Shown: positions 25,520 through 33,395 of the stretch, in pieces
How the letters are laid out: every line of letters starts with the position of its first letter
Position numbering within the stretch: the stretch's first letter is position 1
Source: a bacterium
GTDB taxonomy: Bacteria; Krumholzibacteriota; Krumholzibacteriia; LZORAL124-64-63
Direction of reading: 5' to 3'
DNA: 64,000 bases
Assembly (NCBI GenBank): GCA_016719645.1
Contig: JADJYS010000014.1
Span: 62,001 to 126,000, forward strand
Notes under the pieces: generated by a model
What the model saw: only the letters and a program-made list of their open reading frames with translations
Told to the model about the DNA's origin: nothing
Databases searched by the model: none
Position numbers and translations under genes: made by a program

Positions 25520-25547
25520 CGGACCCGCCGGATCCCGGCGTTGCAGG

Positions 25548-25575
25548 GGAGGCGGGACCCTCGGGTCCCGCCTCC
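25548..25575 (+). terminator. Hairpin terminator after the protease gene
   Basis: Thirteen-bp perfect arms (25548-25560 and 25563-25575) are followed by TTCCGTTCC, a short pyrimidine-rich tail. Confidence 0.75.
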
Positions 25576-25596
25576 TTCCGTTCCGGGAGATGCCGG

Positions 25597-25625
25597 TTGG
25601 CCGCCCCCGGCGCCCGTGGTATACT
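25597..25625 (+). promoter_or_regulatory. Promoter of the ACT-domain gene
   Basis: TTGGCC (25597-25602), exactly 17 bp, then TATACT (25620-25625). The -35 box is the same hexamer as in the GH17 promoter. Confidence 0.6.
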
Positions 25626-25698
25626 GGGCTCGAGCCCTCGGGAGACCGAAGGATCATCTCGCCGGACATCCCGAGGGTACCAGCCTGGGAGGGATGCG

Positions 25699-26178
25699 AT
25701 GGCCGTCAAGATCTACAGCGCGCCGTACTACACCACCACGGTGCCGGACATCCCCGGCGAAGCCTGCCGCCTGCTGTCACGCCTCGCCAGGGACGATGTG
25801 AACCTGCTCGCCTTCACGGCCCTGCCGATCGGCACGGGCGAGACCCAGCTCGTCATCTACCCGCTGAACACGACCTGGCTCGCCGACGTCGCGCGGCGCA
25901 CCGGCCTGGTGCTCAACGGCCCCCACCACGCGTTCCTGGTGCAGGGGGACGACGAGCTCGGCGCCCTGGTGAAGATCCACCACCGCCTGTGCGACGCCGA
26001 CATCAACGTCGCGACCTCGACGGGCCTGGCCGACGGCAAGGGGGGCTACCGCTACCTGCTGCACGTGCACCCGCAGGACTTCGCCCGGGCGTCGGACGTC
26101 CTGGGGGCCACGCACATCCCGTCGCGGTGGGACAATTTCGAGCTGAAGATCCCGCGCCATTTCGAGGCGTCGATGTAG
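25699..26178 (+). CDS. Small ACT-domain-like protein
   Basis: This 159-residue protein starts 6 nt after GGGAGGG. An N-terminal ACT-type fold is suggested by VPDIPGEACRLLSRLARDDVNLLAFTALPIG, the beta-alpha-beta pattern in which a PG turn precedes the helix. A second, similar half follows (DDELGALVKIHHRLCDADINVATSTGLADGKGGYRYLLHV). Shown in short blocks, these resemble tandem ACT modules that bind amino acids or small ligands. No catalytic domain is attached, so a sensor or regulatory role is likely. It sits alone between terminators and a converging gene. Confidence 0.7.
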   Translation: MAVKIYSAPYYTTTVPDIPGEACRLLSRLARDDVNLLAFTALPIGTGETQLVIYPLNTTWLADVARRTGLVLNGPHHAFLVQGDDELGALVKIHHRLCDADINVATSTGLADGKGGYRYLLHVHPQDFARASDVLGATHIPSRWDNFELKIPRHFEASM

Positions 26179-26203
26179 GCGGGTGTCGGCGGGGAGAGGG
26201 CGC

Positions 26204-27202
26204 TCAGGCGGCGCGGGCGGCGTGCGCCCGCATGAGGTAGGTCCGCAGTTCCGAATCGGCGAGCCGGCGGTCCAGCCGGTGCTCGTGACCCATCACGACT
26301 TTCAGGATCGGCACCGACGCCCGCTTCAGCAGCGCGCGCAGCGATTCGCGCGCCGCGGGGGTCTGCTGCACCCAGCGCGACCGCACCAGCAGCAGCGCCA
26401 TGTGCTCGAGCCAGGCCTGGGCCGGGCTGGCGGTCTCGCGGCCGGCCGGTCCGTGGACGCGGCCGCGGTCCAGGAACTCGTCGATGAGGCCGTGCGCCTC
26501 GTCCACCAGCGCCTCGTGCGAGAGGTGGTCGAGGTGGGTCGATCCCTCGCCGCGCCAGACGGCGGCCAGGAACTCGGCGGCGGTGCGGCCGGGCGCCGCG
26601 GTCCAACCGCGCCCGACGGCGCCGGTGTGGGTGTCCGACGAAGCGGTCAGCGGCAGGCCGCGCTCGGCGGCCAGGCCGGCGGTGATCAGGTTCTGGGCCG
26701 GCGTGCGCGCGGCGTTCAGCTCGAGCACCGGGAAGCGCGCGGCGATCTCCGGCACGCGCGCGAAATCGACCTGCCCGCGCCTCAGTTCGGCGCGCTCCCA
26801 CCACGTCGGATGGTTGTACTGGTAGAGGATGCCGTGCTCGTCGCAGAACAGGCACAGCTCGTCCAGCGTGCGCACCGCGGCGCGCAGCCGCGCGTAGGTG
26901 TCCGGGTCCAGGCCGTAGAGGTTGGTGTGGATCGTGAAGCCGAGGCCCGGGTCCAGCAGGGTGTGCTCGACGGCGGGGATCACCAGGGCGCGGTCGGCCT
27001 CGGGCAGCTCGCGCACCAGCGCCTCCCAGCCGGCCATCGTGTCGTGGTCGGTGAGCGCGAACCAGTCCAGGCGCCGCTCGGCGTCGGGGTGTCCCAGCGC
27101 CGCCTCGAACAGGGCGCGCGGGTGCAGCGCCGCGAGGTCGGGCACGTCGAAGGAGAAGGACGAATGGACGTGAAGGTCCGCTTTGCCGAAGGTGTCGCGC
27201 AT
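26204..27202 (-). CDS. PHP-domain phosphoesterase
   Basis: This 332-residue protein opens with KADLHVHSSFS, the first metal-binding HxH of the PHP superfamily. FALTDHDTMAG, a central YNHPTWWER and SSDTHTG supply the other metal ligands. The fold is a distorted TIM barrel that hydrolyses phosphate esters using three metals. Roughly the last 90 residues are helical and Arg-rich and are not part of the core. The substrate is unknown; histidinol phosphatase and polymerase-linked PHPs are shorter or different in context. It lies 90 nt downstream of the TagD/TagB-like gene on the same strand, possibly in one transcript. Confidence 0.8.
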   Translation of the reverse strand: MRDTFGKADLHVHSSFSFDVPDLAALHPRALFEAALGHPDAERRLDWFALTDHDTMAGWEALVRELPEADRALVIPAVEHTLLDPGLGFTIHTNLYGLDPDTYARLRAAVRTLDELCLFCDEHGILYQYNHPTWWERAELRRGQVDFARVPEIAARFPVLELNAARTPAQNLITAGLAAERGLPLTASSDTHTGAVGRGWTAAPGRTAAEFLAAVWRGEGSTHLDHLSHEALVDEAHGLIDEFLDRGRVHGPAGRETASPAQAWLEHMALLLVRSRWVQQTPAARESLRALLKRASVPILKVVMGHEHRLDRRLADSELRTYLMRAHAARAA

Positions 27203-27292
27203 GGGGCCTCAAGGTAGGCGGGTTCGGGGGCGGCGCCAGGGATTTTCCCCGTGATCGACGAACTGGCTCGATCGCAACGCGTTGATTCCTCT

Positions 27293-28816
27293 CTACGCCG
27301 GATCCGGCGCCGGGTTCCCCTCCCCGGAGGGCTGATCCTGCAACTCCCTGATCCTGATCGCGATGCGCCGGGTGGCGAGGCCGTCGACGGCGCCCAGCCG
27401 GGCTTCCGCCAGCGCCCGCTGCCGCGGCCGGCGCTCCCCGAGCAGGGCCAGGACCGTGTCGGCCAGTTCCCGCGGACCGGGCGCGGGCACCACCGCGAGC
27501 GTCTCGGCGAGCGATGGCCGCAGCTCCGGCGGCCAGGCCGCGTCCGCGACGCCGCGCACCAGCACCGCGGGCGTGTCGAAGAGCAGGGCCTCCCAGAACA
27601 CGCCCGACAGGTCGCCGATGACCGCGCTCGCCTGCGCCACGTGGACGAAGGACCGGCCGTCGGCCGGCAACACCCGGGCGCCGGCCGCCCGCGCCCAGCG
27701 CAGCACGTCCCGCGACGGGGACAGCGGGTGGGGCGCGAGCACGAGGTCCGCGTCGCGCGACAGCCGCCGCAGGGCCTCGCGCCAGCGGCGCGACATCAGC
27801 AGCCCGCGCGGCTCGGCGCGGGGGCCCCAGGTCGGCAGCAGCAGGATCCGCGGCCGGCCGGCCGGCGGCGGGTTGGTGAACGAGCCGCCGTCGCGCAGGA
27901 ACCCGTCGCAGTGCAGGTAGGCGTCGGGCGCGAACGACCAGTCGTGGACGGTCAGGTTGCCGGCCGCGAGCGGCGCGCGGCGGCGGGCCGCGTCGGCGCT
28001 CGTGCCCGGCTTGCCGCTGCGCCCGTGCGAGAGCGCGACCAGCGCGATCGGCCGCGGCGAATCGCGCAGCACCGGCGCCATGGCGTCGAAATTGAAGTGG
28101 GCGGTGACGATCACGTCCAAGCCGTAGTGCGCGATCGAAGCCGCGGCGGCGGCCGCTTCCTGGTCCTCGCGCAGCAGGGCGCAGGGCGCGTCCGGGAAGT
28201 GCCGGCGCACCAGCTCGCGCCCGCCCTCGCCCACGAACCAGACGCCGCCGATCTGCGCGTAGAGGTCCCGCAGGTGGTCGAAGATGTGGGTCCGGCTCCA
28301 GTCCGGGCGGCTGCTGTACAGCCACCAGCCCACGTCGGGCACCGCGGCCCGCAGCCGCGTGCTGTCGATCCCGGGAGTGTGCGGCAGCAGCACGAGCTGC
28401 AGGCCGAGCCGCGCGATGAGTTCCTCGCCCCAGCGCCGCCGGTAGGCGGCGGGATCCCAGTCGTCGCCGTGGAAGACGAGCTTCACCCCGTGATCGCGGC
28501 ACAGCCGGGCCCGGTCGCTGCTGACGACCACCGCGTGCGCGATCCCCAGGGCGCGGATCGCGGCCGCGCGCTCGAGCTCGGAATTGGCGGGCTGGACGCC
28601 CTTGTAGCGGCGCACTTCCTCGTCGGTGTGCACGCCGACCACCAGGCGGTCGCACATCCCGGCCGCGCGCCGCAGCAGGTTGAGATGCCCCTCGTGGCAG
28701 AAGTCGAACACGCCGAGCGTGAGGCCCACCACGGGCCGGCTCCGCACCCGCCGGGCGAAGCCGAACCACCCGCGGCGGCTCTCCGGCGGGACTGCGATGT
28801 GACCGTGGTTCGTCAT
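27293..28816 (-). CDS. TagD-like cytidylyltransferase fused to TagB/CDP-glycerophosphotransferase-like domain
   Basis: This 507-residue protein has two recognisable halves. Residues about 28-160 are a nucleotidyltransferase of the glycerol-3-phosphate/ethanolamine-phosphate cytidylyltransferase type: LGVFDFCHEGHLNLLRRA carries the HxGH motif, and GVHTDEEVRRYKG and SELERAAAIRAL are typical. Residues about 170-490 resemble CDP-glycerol:poly(glycerophosphate) glycerophosphotransferases (ILLLPTWGPR, LAPHPLSPSR, VIGDLSGVFWEALLFDTPAVLV). Activation and transfer of a polyol phosphate by one polypeptide is therefore plausible. Teichoic-acid-type enzymes are unexpected in a diderm, so the product may be a phosphate-decorated surface glycan. 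Substrate is inferred. Confidence 0.8.
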   Translation of the reverse strand: MTNHGHIAVPPESRRGWFGFARRVRSRPVVGLTLGVFDFCHEGHLNLLRRAAGMCDRLVVGVHTDEEVRRYKGVQPANSELERAAAIRALGIAHAVVVSSDRARLCRDHGVKLVFHGDDWDPAAYRRRWGEELIARLGLQLVLLPHTPGIDSTRLRAAVPDVGWWLYSSRPDWSRTHIFDHLRDLYAQIGGVWFVGEGGRELVRRHFPDAPCALLREDQEAAAAAASIAHYGLDVIVTAHFNFDAMAPVLRDSPRPIALVALSHGRSGKPGTSADAARRRAPLAAGNLTVHDWSFAPDAYLHCDGFLRDGGSFTNPPPAGRPRILLLPTWGPRAEPRGLLMSRRWREALRRLSRDADLVLAPHPLSPSRDVLRWARAAGARVLPADGRSFVHVAQASAVIGDLSGVFWEALLFDTPAVLVRGVADAAWPPELRPSLAETLAVVPAPGPRELADTVLALLGERRPRQRALAEARLGAVDGLATRRIAIRIRELQDQPSGEGNPAPDPA

Positions 28817-28923
28817 GTCCTCTTGGTTATCGGCCGCCGCGGGCCGCGATCAAGTCCCCTCTTGCGCCTGCCGGGACCCGGCGGCATCCTCTTGCCGGAC
28901 CACCGGTTCCAGGAGTCGACGAC

Positions 28924-29643
28924 ATGTGCGGACGCTTCACGCTGACCCTGACGCCCGAGGAGACCGCCCGGCTGCTGGCCCTGGACGCCGCGCTGGACGC
29001 CGCGCTCGGCCTGCGCCCCCGCTGGAACATCGCCCCCGGCCAGGACCTCCCGGCCGCCGTCCAGGAATCCCCGGACGCGCCGCGCACCCTGCGCAACCTG
29101 AACTGGGGCCTGGTGCCGCGCTGGTCGCGCGGCCCCGCCGACGGCATCCGCCCGATCAACGCCCGCGCCGAGACGGCGGCCGACAAGCCGGCGTTCCGGG
29201 ATGCCTTCCAGCGCCGCCGCTGCCTGATCCCCGCCGACGGCTTCTACGAGTGGCAGCGCATGGGCGGCCGGAAGCAGCCCTGGCTCTTCCGCCTCAAGGA
29301 CGAACCCGGCTTCGCGATGGCCGGCCTCTGGGAAACCTGGACGCCGCCGGCAGGCTCCCCCCTGCACACCTGCGCCCTGCTGACCACCGACGCCAACGAC
29401 CTCATGCGCCCCATCCACGACCGCATGCCCGTCATCCTGCACCGCGCCGATTTCGAAGCCTGGCTCACCGCCGCACCCGAAGCCGCCCCCGCCCTGCACG
29501 ACCTCCTGCGCCCCTACCCCGCCGACCAGATGACCGCCTGGCCCGTCTCCCCCCTCGTCAACGCCCCAAGCAACGACGGCCCCCAACTCGCCGAACCCTG
29601 CGAGCCGACAGATCCCGGCGAGCAGTACCGCCTGCTCGACTGA
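28924..29643 (+). CDS. SRAP/YedK-family abasic-site-processing protein
   Basis: This 239-residue protein has the family length. MCGRFTLT places the catalytic Cys at residue 2, which crosslinks abasic sites after Met removal. PRWNIAPGQ, RPINARAETA, GFYEWQ (conserved Glu) and MRPIHDRMPVIL (conserved His) complete the SRAP active site. In the HMCES/YedK family this protein protects abasic sites in single-stranded DNA by a thiazolidine link. AGGAG precedes the ATG by 8 nt. It converges on pyruvate kinase, with repeat copy B between them. Confidence 0.95.
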   Translation: MCGRFTLTLTPEETARLLALDAALDAALGLRPRWNIAPGQDLPAAVQESPDAPRTLRNLNWGLVPRWSRGPADGIRPINARAETAADKPAFRDAFQRRRCLIPADGFYEWQRMGGRKQPWLFRLKDEPGFAMAGLWETWTPPAGSPLHTCALLTTDANDLMRPIHDRMPVILHRADFEAWLTAAPEAAPALHDLLRPYPADQMTAWPVSPLVNAPSNDGPQLAEPCEPTDPGEQYRLLD

Positions 29644-29652
29644 CCACTGCCC

Positions 29653-29892
29653 GCTCCTGATCGGGCAATCCTTCCCGTCCCTTCTGCATGGATCACCTCG
29701 CTCTGTTCATCCACACCCGTTCCGTCGGGGGTGTCGAGAGGGTTCCGGCGCCAGGAGGGCGCCGGAGCCCGAACGCCAAGCGCGCCGGGCACAGGACGTG
29801 CCCGGCGCGCGCCCCCCGACGGGACGGGTATGGACGAACAGAGCGCAGGAAATCCATGCAGAAGGACCCGGGACGATCTCCCGATCAGGAGC
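29653..29892. repeat. Structured repeat, copy B (240-nt branched hairpin)
   Basis: Nested arms pair over most of the element: 29653-29665 with 29880-29892 (13 bp perfect), 29681-29693 with 29852-29864 (13 bp perfect) and 29699-29731 with 29813-29845 (few mismatches). Two inner hairpins around 29743-29767 and 29783-29807 follow. The core is the reverse complement of copy A with roughly 85-90% identity by eye. The right outer arm includes the pyruvate kinase stop codon, so the element may double as a bidirectional terminator for the converging genes. Confidence 0.85.
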
Positions 29893-31309
29893 GAGCAGGC
29901 ACCGTGACGATCTTGATGAGGTTGGTGCGCCCCGCCTCGTGCAGCGGCAGCCCGGCGGTAACAACGACGGAGTCGCCCGGCGCGACGTGCCCGGCATCGA
30001 GGGCCAGGCGCAGGGCGTCGCGCTCCATCTCCTCGAGCGTGTCGCCCTCGGGGGAGAAGAAGGGCAGCGCGCCCCAGACCAGGGCCAGGCGGCGGCAGAT
30101 GGCGGCGTTGTCGGTCATCGCCAGCAGCGGCTGCGGCGGGCGCGACTTGGCGACCAGGCGGGTGGTGCTGCCGCTGGTGGTCATGGTGATGATGGCGGCG
30201 GCGCCGATCTCGGCGGCCATGCGGCAGGCGGCGCGGGCCACGGCCTCGTCGCTGTTCAGGCCCGCGTGCGGGGGGAAGCGCGAGTTCCAGCCGGCGTAGG
30301 GGAAGGACTCCTCCGCGCTCGCGGCGATGCGCGCCATGGTGCGCACGGCCTCCACCGGGTAGAGGCCGACGGCGGTCTCCTCCGAGAGCATCACCGCGTC
30401 GCTGCCGTCGAGGATGGCGTTGGCCACGTCCGAGACCTCGGCGCGCGTGGGGCGCGGGCTCTCGACCATCGAGCGCAGCATCTGCGTGGCCGTGATGACG
30501 GGCACGCCCGCGTCGTTGGCCTTGTAGATCAGGGATTTCTGCACGCCGGGCACGCGCTCCAGCGGGATCTCGACGCCCAGGTCGCCGCGGGCCACCATCA
30601 GCCCGTCGACCACCTGCAGGATCTCGTCGATGTTCGCGATGGCTTCGCGCTGCTCGATCTTGGCGACGATGGGCCGCCGGGTCCCGATGTCGTCCATCGC
30701 GGCGCGGCAGGCCAGGACGTCCGACGCGTTGCGCACGAACGACAGGGCCACGTAGTCGACGTTCTCGGCCAGCCCGAAGCGCAGGTCCTCCAGGTCCTTG
30801 TCGTCGAGGATCGGGGCGCTGATCGTGCCGCTCGGCAGGTTGATCCCCTTGTTCGCGCTCAGCTCGCCGCCGGCCTCGACGCGGCAGACGACGTCCGGCC
30901 CGTCGACCTTCTCCACCTTCAGGCAGAGGGCGCCGTCGGCCAGCAGCAGCGTGTCGCCGACGACGACGTCGCCGGGCAGGCCCTTGTAGCCGACCGACAC
31001 CTCGCGATCGTCGCCGGGCACGTCGCGCGCGGTCAGGGTGAACAGGTCGCCCCGGCGCAGCGTCACCGGTCCGTCCGCGAAGCCGCCGATGCGGATCTTC
31101 GGGCCGGCGAGGTCCTGCAGGATGGCCACCGGGCGCCCGGCCTCGTCGGCCGCGGCCCGCACGTCGCGGATGGCCCGGCGCTTCACGTCCAGCGTGCCGT
31201 GGCTGAAGTTCAGGCGCACGACGTCCAGGCCGGCGCGGACCAGCTCGAGCAGGACGGCCGGATCGCGGGTGGCCGGGCCCAGCGTGGCGACGATCTTGGT
31301 GCGGCGCAT
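29885..31309 (-). CDS. pyk: Pyruvate kinase
   Basis: This 474-residue protein starts MRRTKIVATLGPATRDP and has VRLNFSHG for phosphoenolpyruvate binding. IVAKIEQREAIANIDEI carries the active-site Lys-Glu, MVARGDLGVEIPLERVP the metal ligands, and ATQMLRSMVESPRPTRAEVSDVANAI is present as a family block (given here as ATQMLRSM and PTRAEVSDV). It converts PEP and ADP to pyruvate and ATP in glycolysis. GAGGAG upstream overlaps the stop of the preceding membrane-protein gene, indicating an operon. No extra C-terminal domain is present. Its 3' end lies within repeat copy B. Confidence 0.97.
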   Translation of the reverse strand: MRRTKIVATLGPATRDPAVLLELVRAGLDVVRLNFSHGTLDVKRRAIRDVRAAADEAGRPVAILQDLAGPKIRIGGFADGPVTLRRGDLFTLTARDVPGDDREVSVGYKGLPGDVVVGDTLLLADGALCLKVEKVDGPDVVCRVEAGGELSANKGINLPSGTISAPILDDKDLEDLRFGLAENVDYVALSFVRNASDVLACRAAMDDIGTRRPIVAKIEQREAIANIDEILQVVDGLMVARGDLGVEIPLERVPGVQKSLIYKANDAGVPVITATQMLRSMVESPRPTRAEVSDVANAILDGSDAVMLSEETAVGLYPVEAVRTMARIAASAEESFPYAGWNSRFPPHAGLNSDEAVARAACRMAAEIGAAAIITMTTSGSTTRLVAKSRPPQPLLAMTDNAAICRRLALVWGALPFFSPEGDTLEEMERDALRLALDAGHVAPGDSVVVTAGLPLHEAGRTNLIKIVTVPARS

Positions 31310-31318
31310 CGGTGCTCC

Positions 31319-32269
31319 TCAGTCGGTGGCGGAAGGGGGCGCGCCGGCGTCGGACGGCCACAGCCGCCACTCCTCGCCGTACTGGGCCAGGAACTCCGGG
31401 CCCAGGGCGCGGGCCGTGACGTAGACCGGCAGCAGGATGACGGTCCCCAGGTAGGGGATCGCCAGCACGAGCCAGCCCACGCAGCAGGTCGCCAGCCCCA
31501 GCGCGCCGATCGCGACGCCGACGCCCACGGCCAGCAGCAGCCAGAACAGCGCGAACACGACGGCCTGGTCGACGTGCGCGCGCACCAGCGGCAGCACGCG
31601 GCGCCAGGCCGCCAGCACGCCGGTGCCGTCGCGGTACATCACCGGCACGACGAACTGGTCGGTCCAGAAGGAGACCAGCGCGGCCGCGATCGCCAGCAGG
31701 ATCCCGAACATCGCCAGCACGATCGCGCCCGCGATGCCCAGGCCGCGCAGGCTCTCGCTGGCGATCGCGCCGATCACCACCAGCAGGCCCGGCAGGATCA
31801 GGGCCAGCGCGCAGAAGCCGGCCGCGACCTGGAAGGCCAGGCGCCACAGGAAGAGCGAGTCGCCCTGGCGCGCGTACCGCCGCCACGGCTCGCCGACCCG
31901 GGCGCGCCGGTGCACGACGTTGTCCAGGAAGCAGAACTCGCCGCGGGAGCTCACCCAGGTCAGCAGCACCGCCAGCAGCAGCGCCAGCACGCCCAGCCCG
32001 GCCAGGATCCCCAGGCCGAGCCCGCCGAGCTCGTGGCCGAAGAAGTCGAGGTGGCGCAGCTCGTCCAGGTTCGTCACCCGCCAGTCCCGGTTCTTGATGT
32101 TGACGAGGTCGCGGTCCCAGGAGCCGCCCAGGCCGGCGTTGTCCCAGAGGCGGGCCAGCCAGGCCGTGAATCCCAGCACGAACCAGGTCTCGAGGCTCGC
32201 GCCCGACAGGAGCATGGCGCGGGAGCGCGCCCAGGCCCGCTGCAGCGGCGCCGCGTAGCCGATGTTCAT
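31319..32269 (-). CDS. Multi-pass membrane protein of unknown function
   Basis: ATG 32269 follows AGGGGG and gives 316 residues; the longer frame from 32338 lacks support. About six hydrophobic segments are visible, for example GLGILAGLGVLALLLAVLLTWV, AGAIVLAMFGILLAIAAALVSF and VVFALFWLLLAVGVGVAIGALGL (each quoted only in part as a marker). The amphipathic N-terminus MNIGYAAPLQRAWARSRAML and the many glycines recall DUF4013/YIP1-like membrane proteins. No catalytic motif is seen. It ends 9 nt before pyruvate kinase and is probably co-transcribed with it. Confidence 0.65.
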   Translation of the reverse strand: MNIGYAAPLQRAWARSRAMLLSGASLETWFVLGFTAWLARLWDNAGLGGSWDRDLVNIKNRDWRVTNLDELRHLDFFGHELGGLGLGILAGLGVLALLLAVLLTWVSSRGEFCFLDNVVHRRARVGEPWRRYARQGDSLFLWRLAFQVAAGFCALALILPGLLVVIGAIASESLRGLGIAGAIVLAMFGILLAIAAALVSFWTDQFVVPVMYRDGTGVLAAWRRVLPLVRAHVDQAVVFALFWLLLAVGVGVAIGALGLATCCVGWLVLAIPYLGTVILLPVYVTARALGPEFLAQYGEEWRLWPSDAGAPPSATD

Positions 32270-32373
32270 GGTCCAACCCCCTGCTTGCGGAAGGGACGGC
32301 AACGGTGCGATGATTCCACGTCCGGCCCCTCGGATCAATCACCATTCGCCGCGCCGCAACCCGGGAGACCGCC

Positions 32374-33249
32374 TTGGGAGAGTTCTACGCCCTGCTGTGC
32401 GCCGTGATCTGGGCGGTCGCGGTCATCCTGCTGAAGCGCTCGGGCGAGACCGTCTCCCCCTTCGCCCTGAACCTGTTCCGGGTCGGGATCAGCAGCGCGC
32501 TGCTGGTCGCCACGACGCTGGCGTCGGGCCAGGGGCTGGTGCGCGACGCGCCGCTGCGCGACGTGCTGGTCCTGATGGCCAGCGGCATCATCGCCATCGC
32601 GGTGGCCGACACCCTCTTCCACCGCTGCCTGAACATCGTCGGGGCGGGCGTCACCGCCATCGTCGACTGCCTGTACTCGCCGCTGGTGGTGCTGTTCGCG
32701 TTCCTGCTGATCGGCGAGCACCTGAACGCCTGGCAGCTGGCGGGCATGGTGACGGTCATCGCCGCGGTGCTGATCGCCTCCGGGCACCCCGCCCCGCCCG
32801 GCCTGCCGCGGCGGGCGCTGCTGAAGGGGGCGCTGATGGGCATGGCCGCCATGGCCGCCGTCGCCCTGGGCGTGGTCATCGCCAAGCCGGTCCTGGAGCG
32901 CCAGCCCGTGCTGTGGTCCACGACCGTGCGGCAGCTCGGCGCCCTGGCGGTGATGGTGCCGATGGCCCTGGCCTCGCCGCAGCGCCGGCGCTACCTGGGC
33001 GTGTTCCGGCCCGACCCCTCCTGGCGCTTCAGCCTGCCGGCCACGATCCTGGGCTCGTACCTGGCGCTGATGTTCTGGCTGGCCGGCATGAAGTACACCC
33101 AGGCCGGCGCCGCCGCGATCCTGAACCAGACCAGCACGATCTACGTGCTGATCCTGGCCTCGTTCTTCCTGCACGAGCCGTTCACGCGGCGCAAGCTGGC
33201 GGCCTCGGCGCTGGCGGTCGCCGGGATCCTGATGGTCACCCTGAGCTGA
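32374..33249 (+). CDS. EamA/DMT-family transporter
   Basis: This 291-residue protein with about ten hydrophobic helices is arranged as two EamA repeats (about 1-130 and 150-290). MGEFYALLCAVIWAVAVILLKRSGE and the second-half AAAILNQTSTIYVLILASFFLHEPFTRRKLAA are typical DMT blocks (only parts needed for recognition). The start is a TTG with GGGAG 8 nt upstream; no better in-frame start exists nearby. Members export or import small metabolites such as amino acids or sugars; the substrate cannot be told here. The M28 peptidase frame begins 28 nt later. Confidence 0.85.
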   Translation: MGEFYALLCAVIWAVAVILLKRSGETVSPFALNLFRVGISSALLVATTLASGQGLVRDAPLRDVLVLMASGIIAIAVADTLFHRCLNIVGAGVTAIVDCLYSPLVVLFAFLLIGEHLNAWQLAGMVTVIAAVLIASGHPAPPGLPRRALLKGALMGMAAMAAVALGVVIAKPVLERQPVLWSTTVRQLGALAVMVPMALASPQRRRYLGVFRPDPSWRFSLPATILGSYLALMFWLAGMKYTQAGAAAILNQTSTIYVLILASFFLHEPFTRRKLAASALAVAGILMVTLS

Positions 33250-33277
33250 CGGGCGGGCGCACCGCCCCGGAGGACCG

Positions 33278-33394
33278 ATGACGCACCCGCACTCCGCACC
33301 GGCCCGCGCCGCCGCGTTCCTGATCGCGCTGGGAGGTCTCATGACGAACGACGCCGTGCCCGCCCGCGCCGCCGCGGCTCCCGCCCCGGCCCCC
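33278..33394 (+). other. Out-of-frame signal-peptide segment of the M28 peptidase
   Basis: From ATG 33278 (GGAGG upstream) the frame encodes AAAFLIALGGLMTNDAVPARAAAAPAPAPGG, a signal-peptide-like start quoted here only as FLIALGGLM and APAPAP. It then runs into the peptidase in a different frame. Removing one C from the five-C run at 33390-33394 joins it to VERIVAAAL of the M28 domain. It is therefore most likely the true N-terminus of the next gene. Confidence 0.65.
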
Positions 33395-33395
33395 G

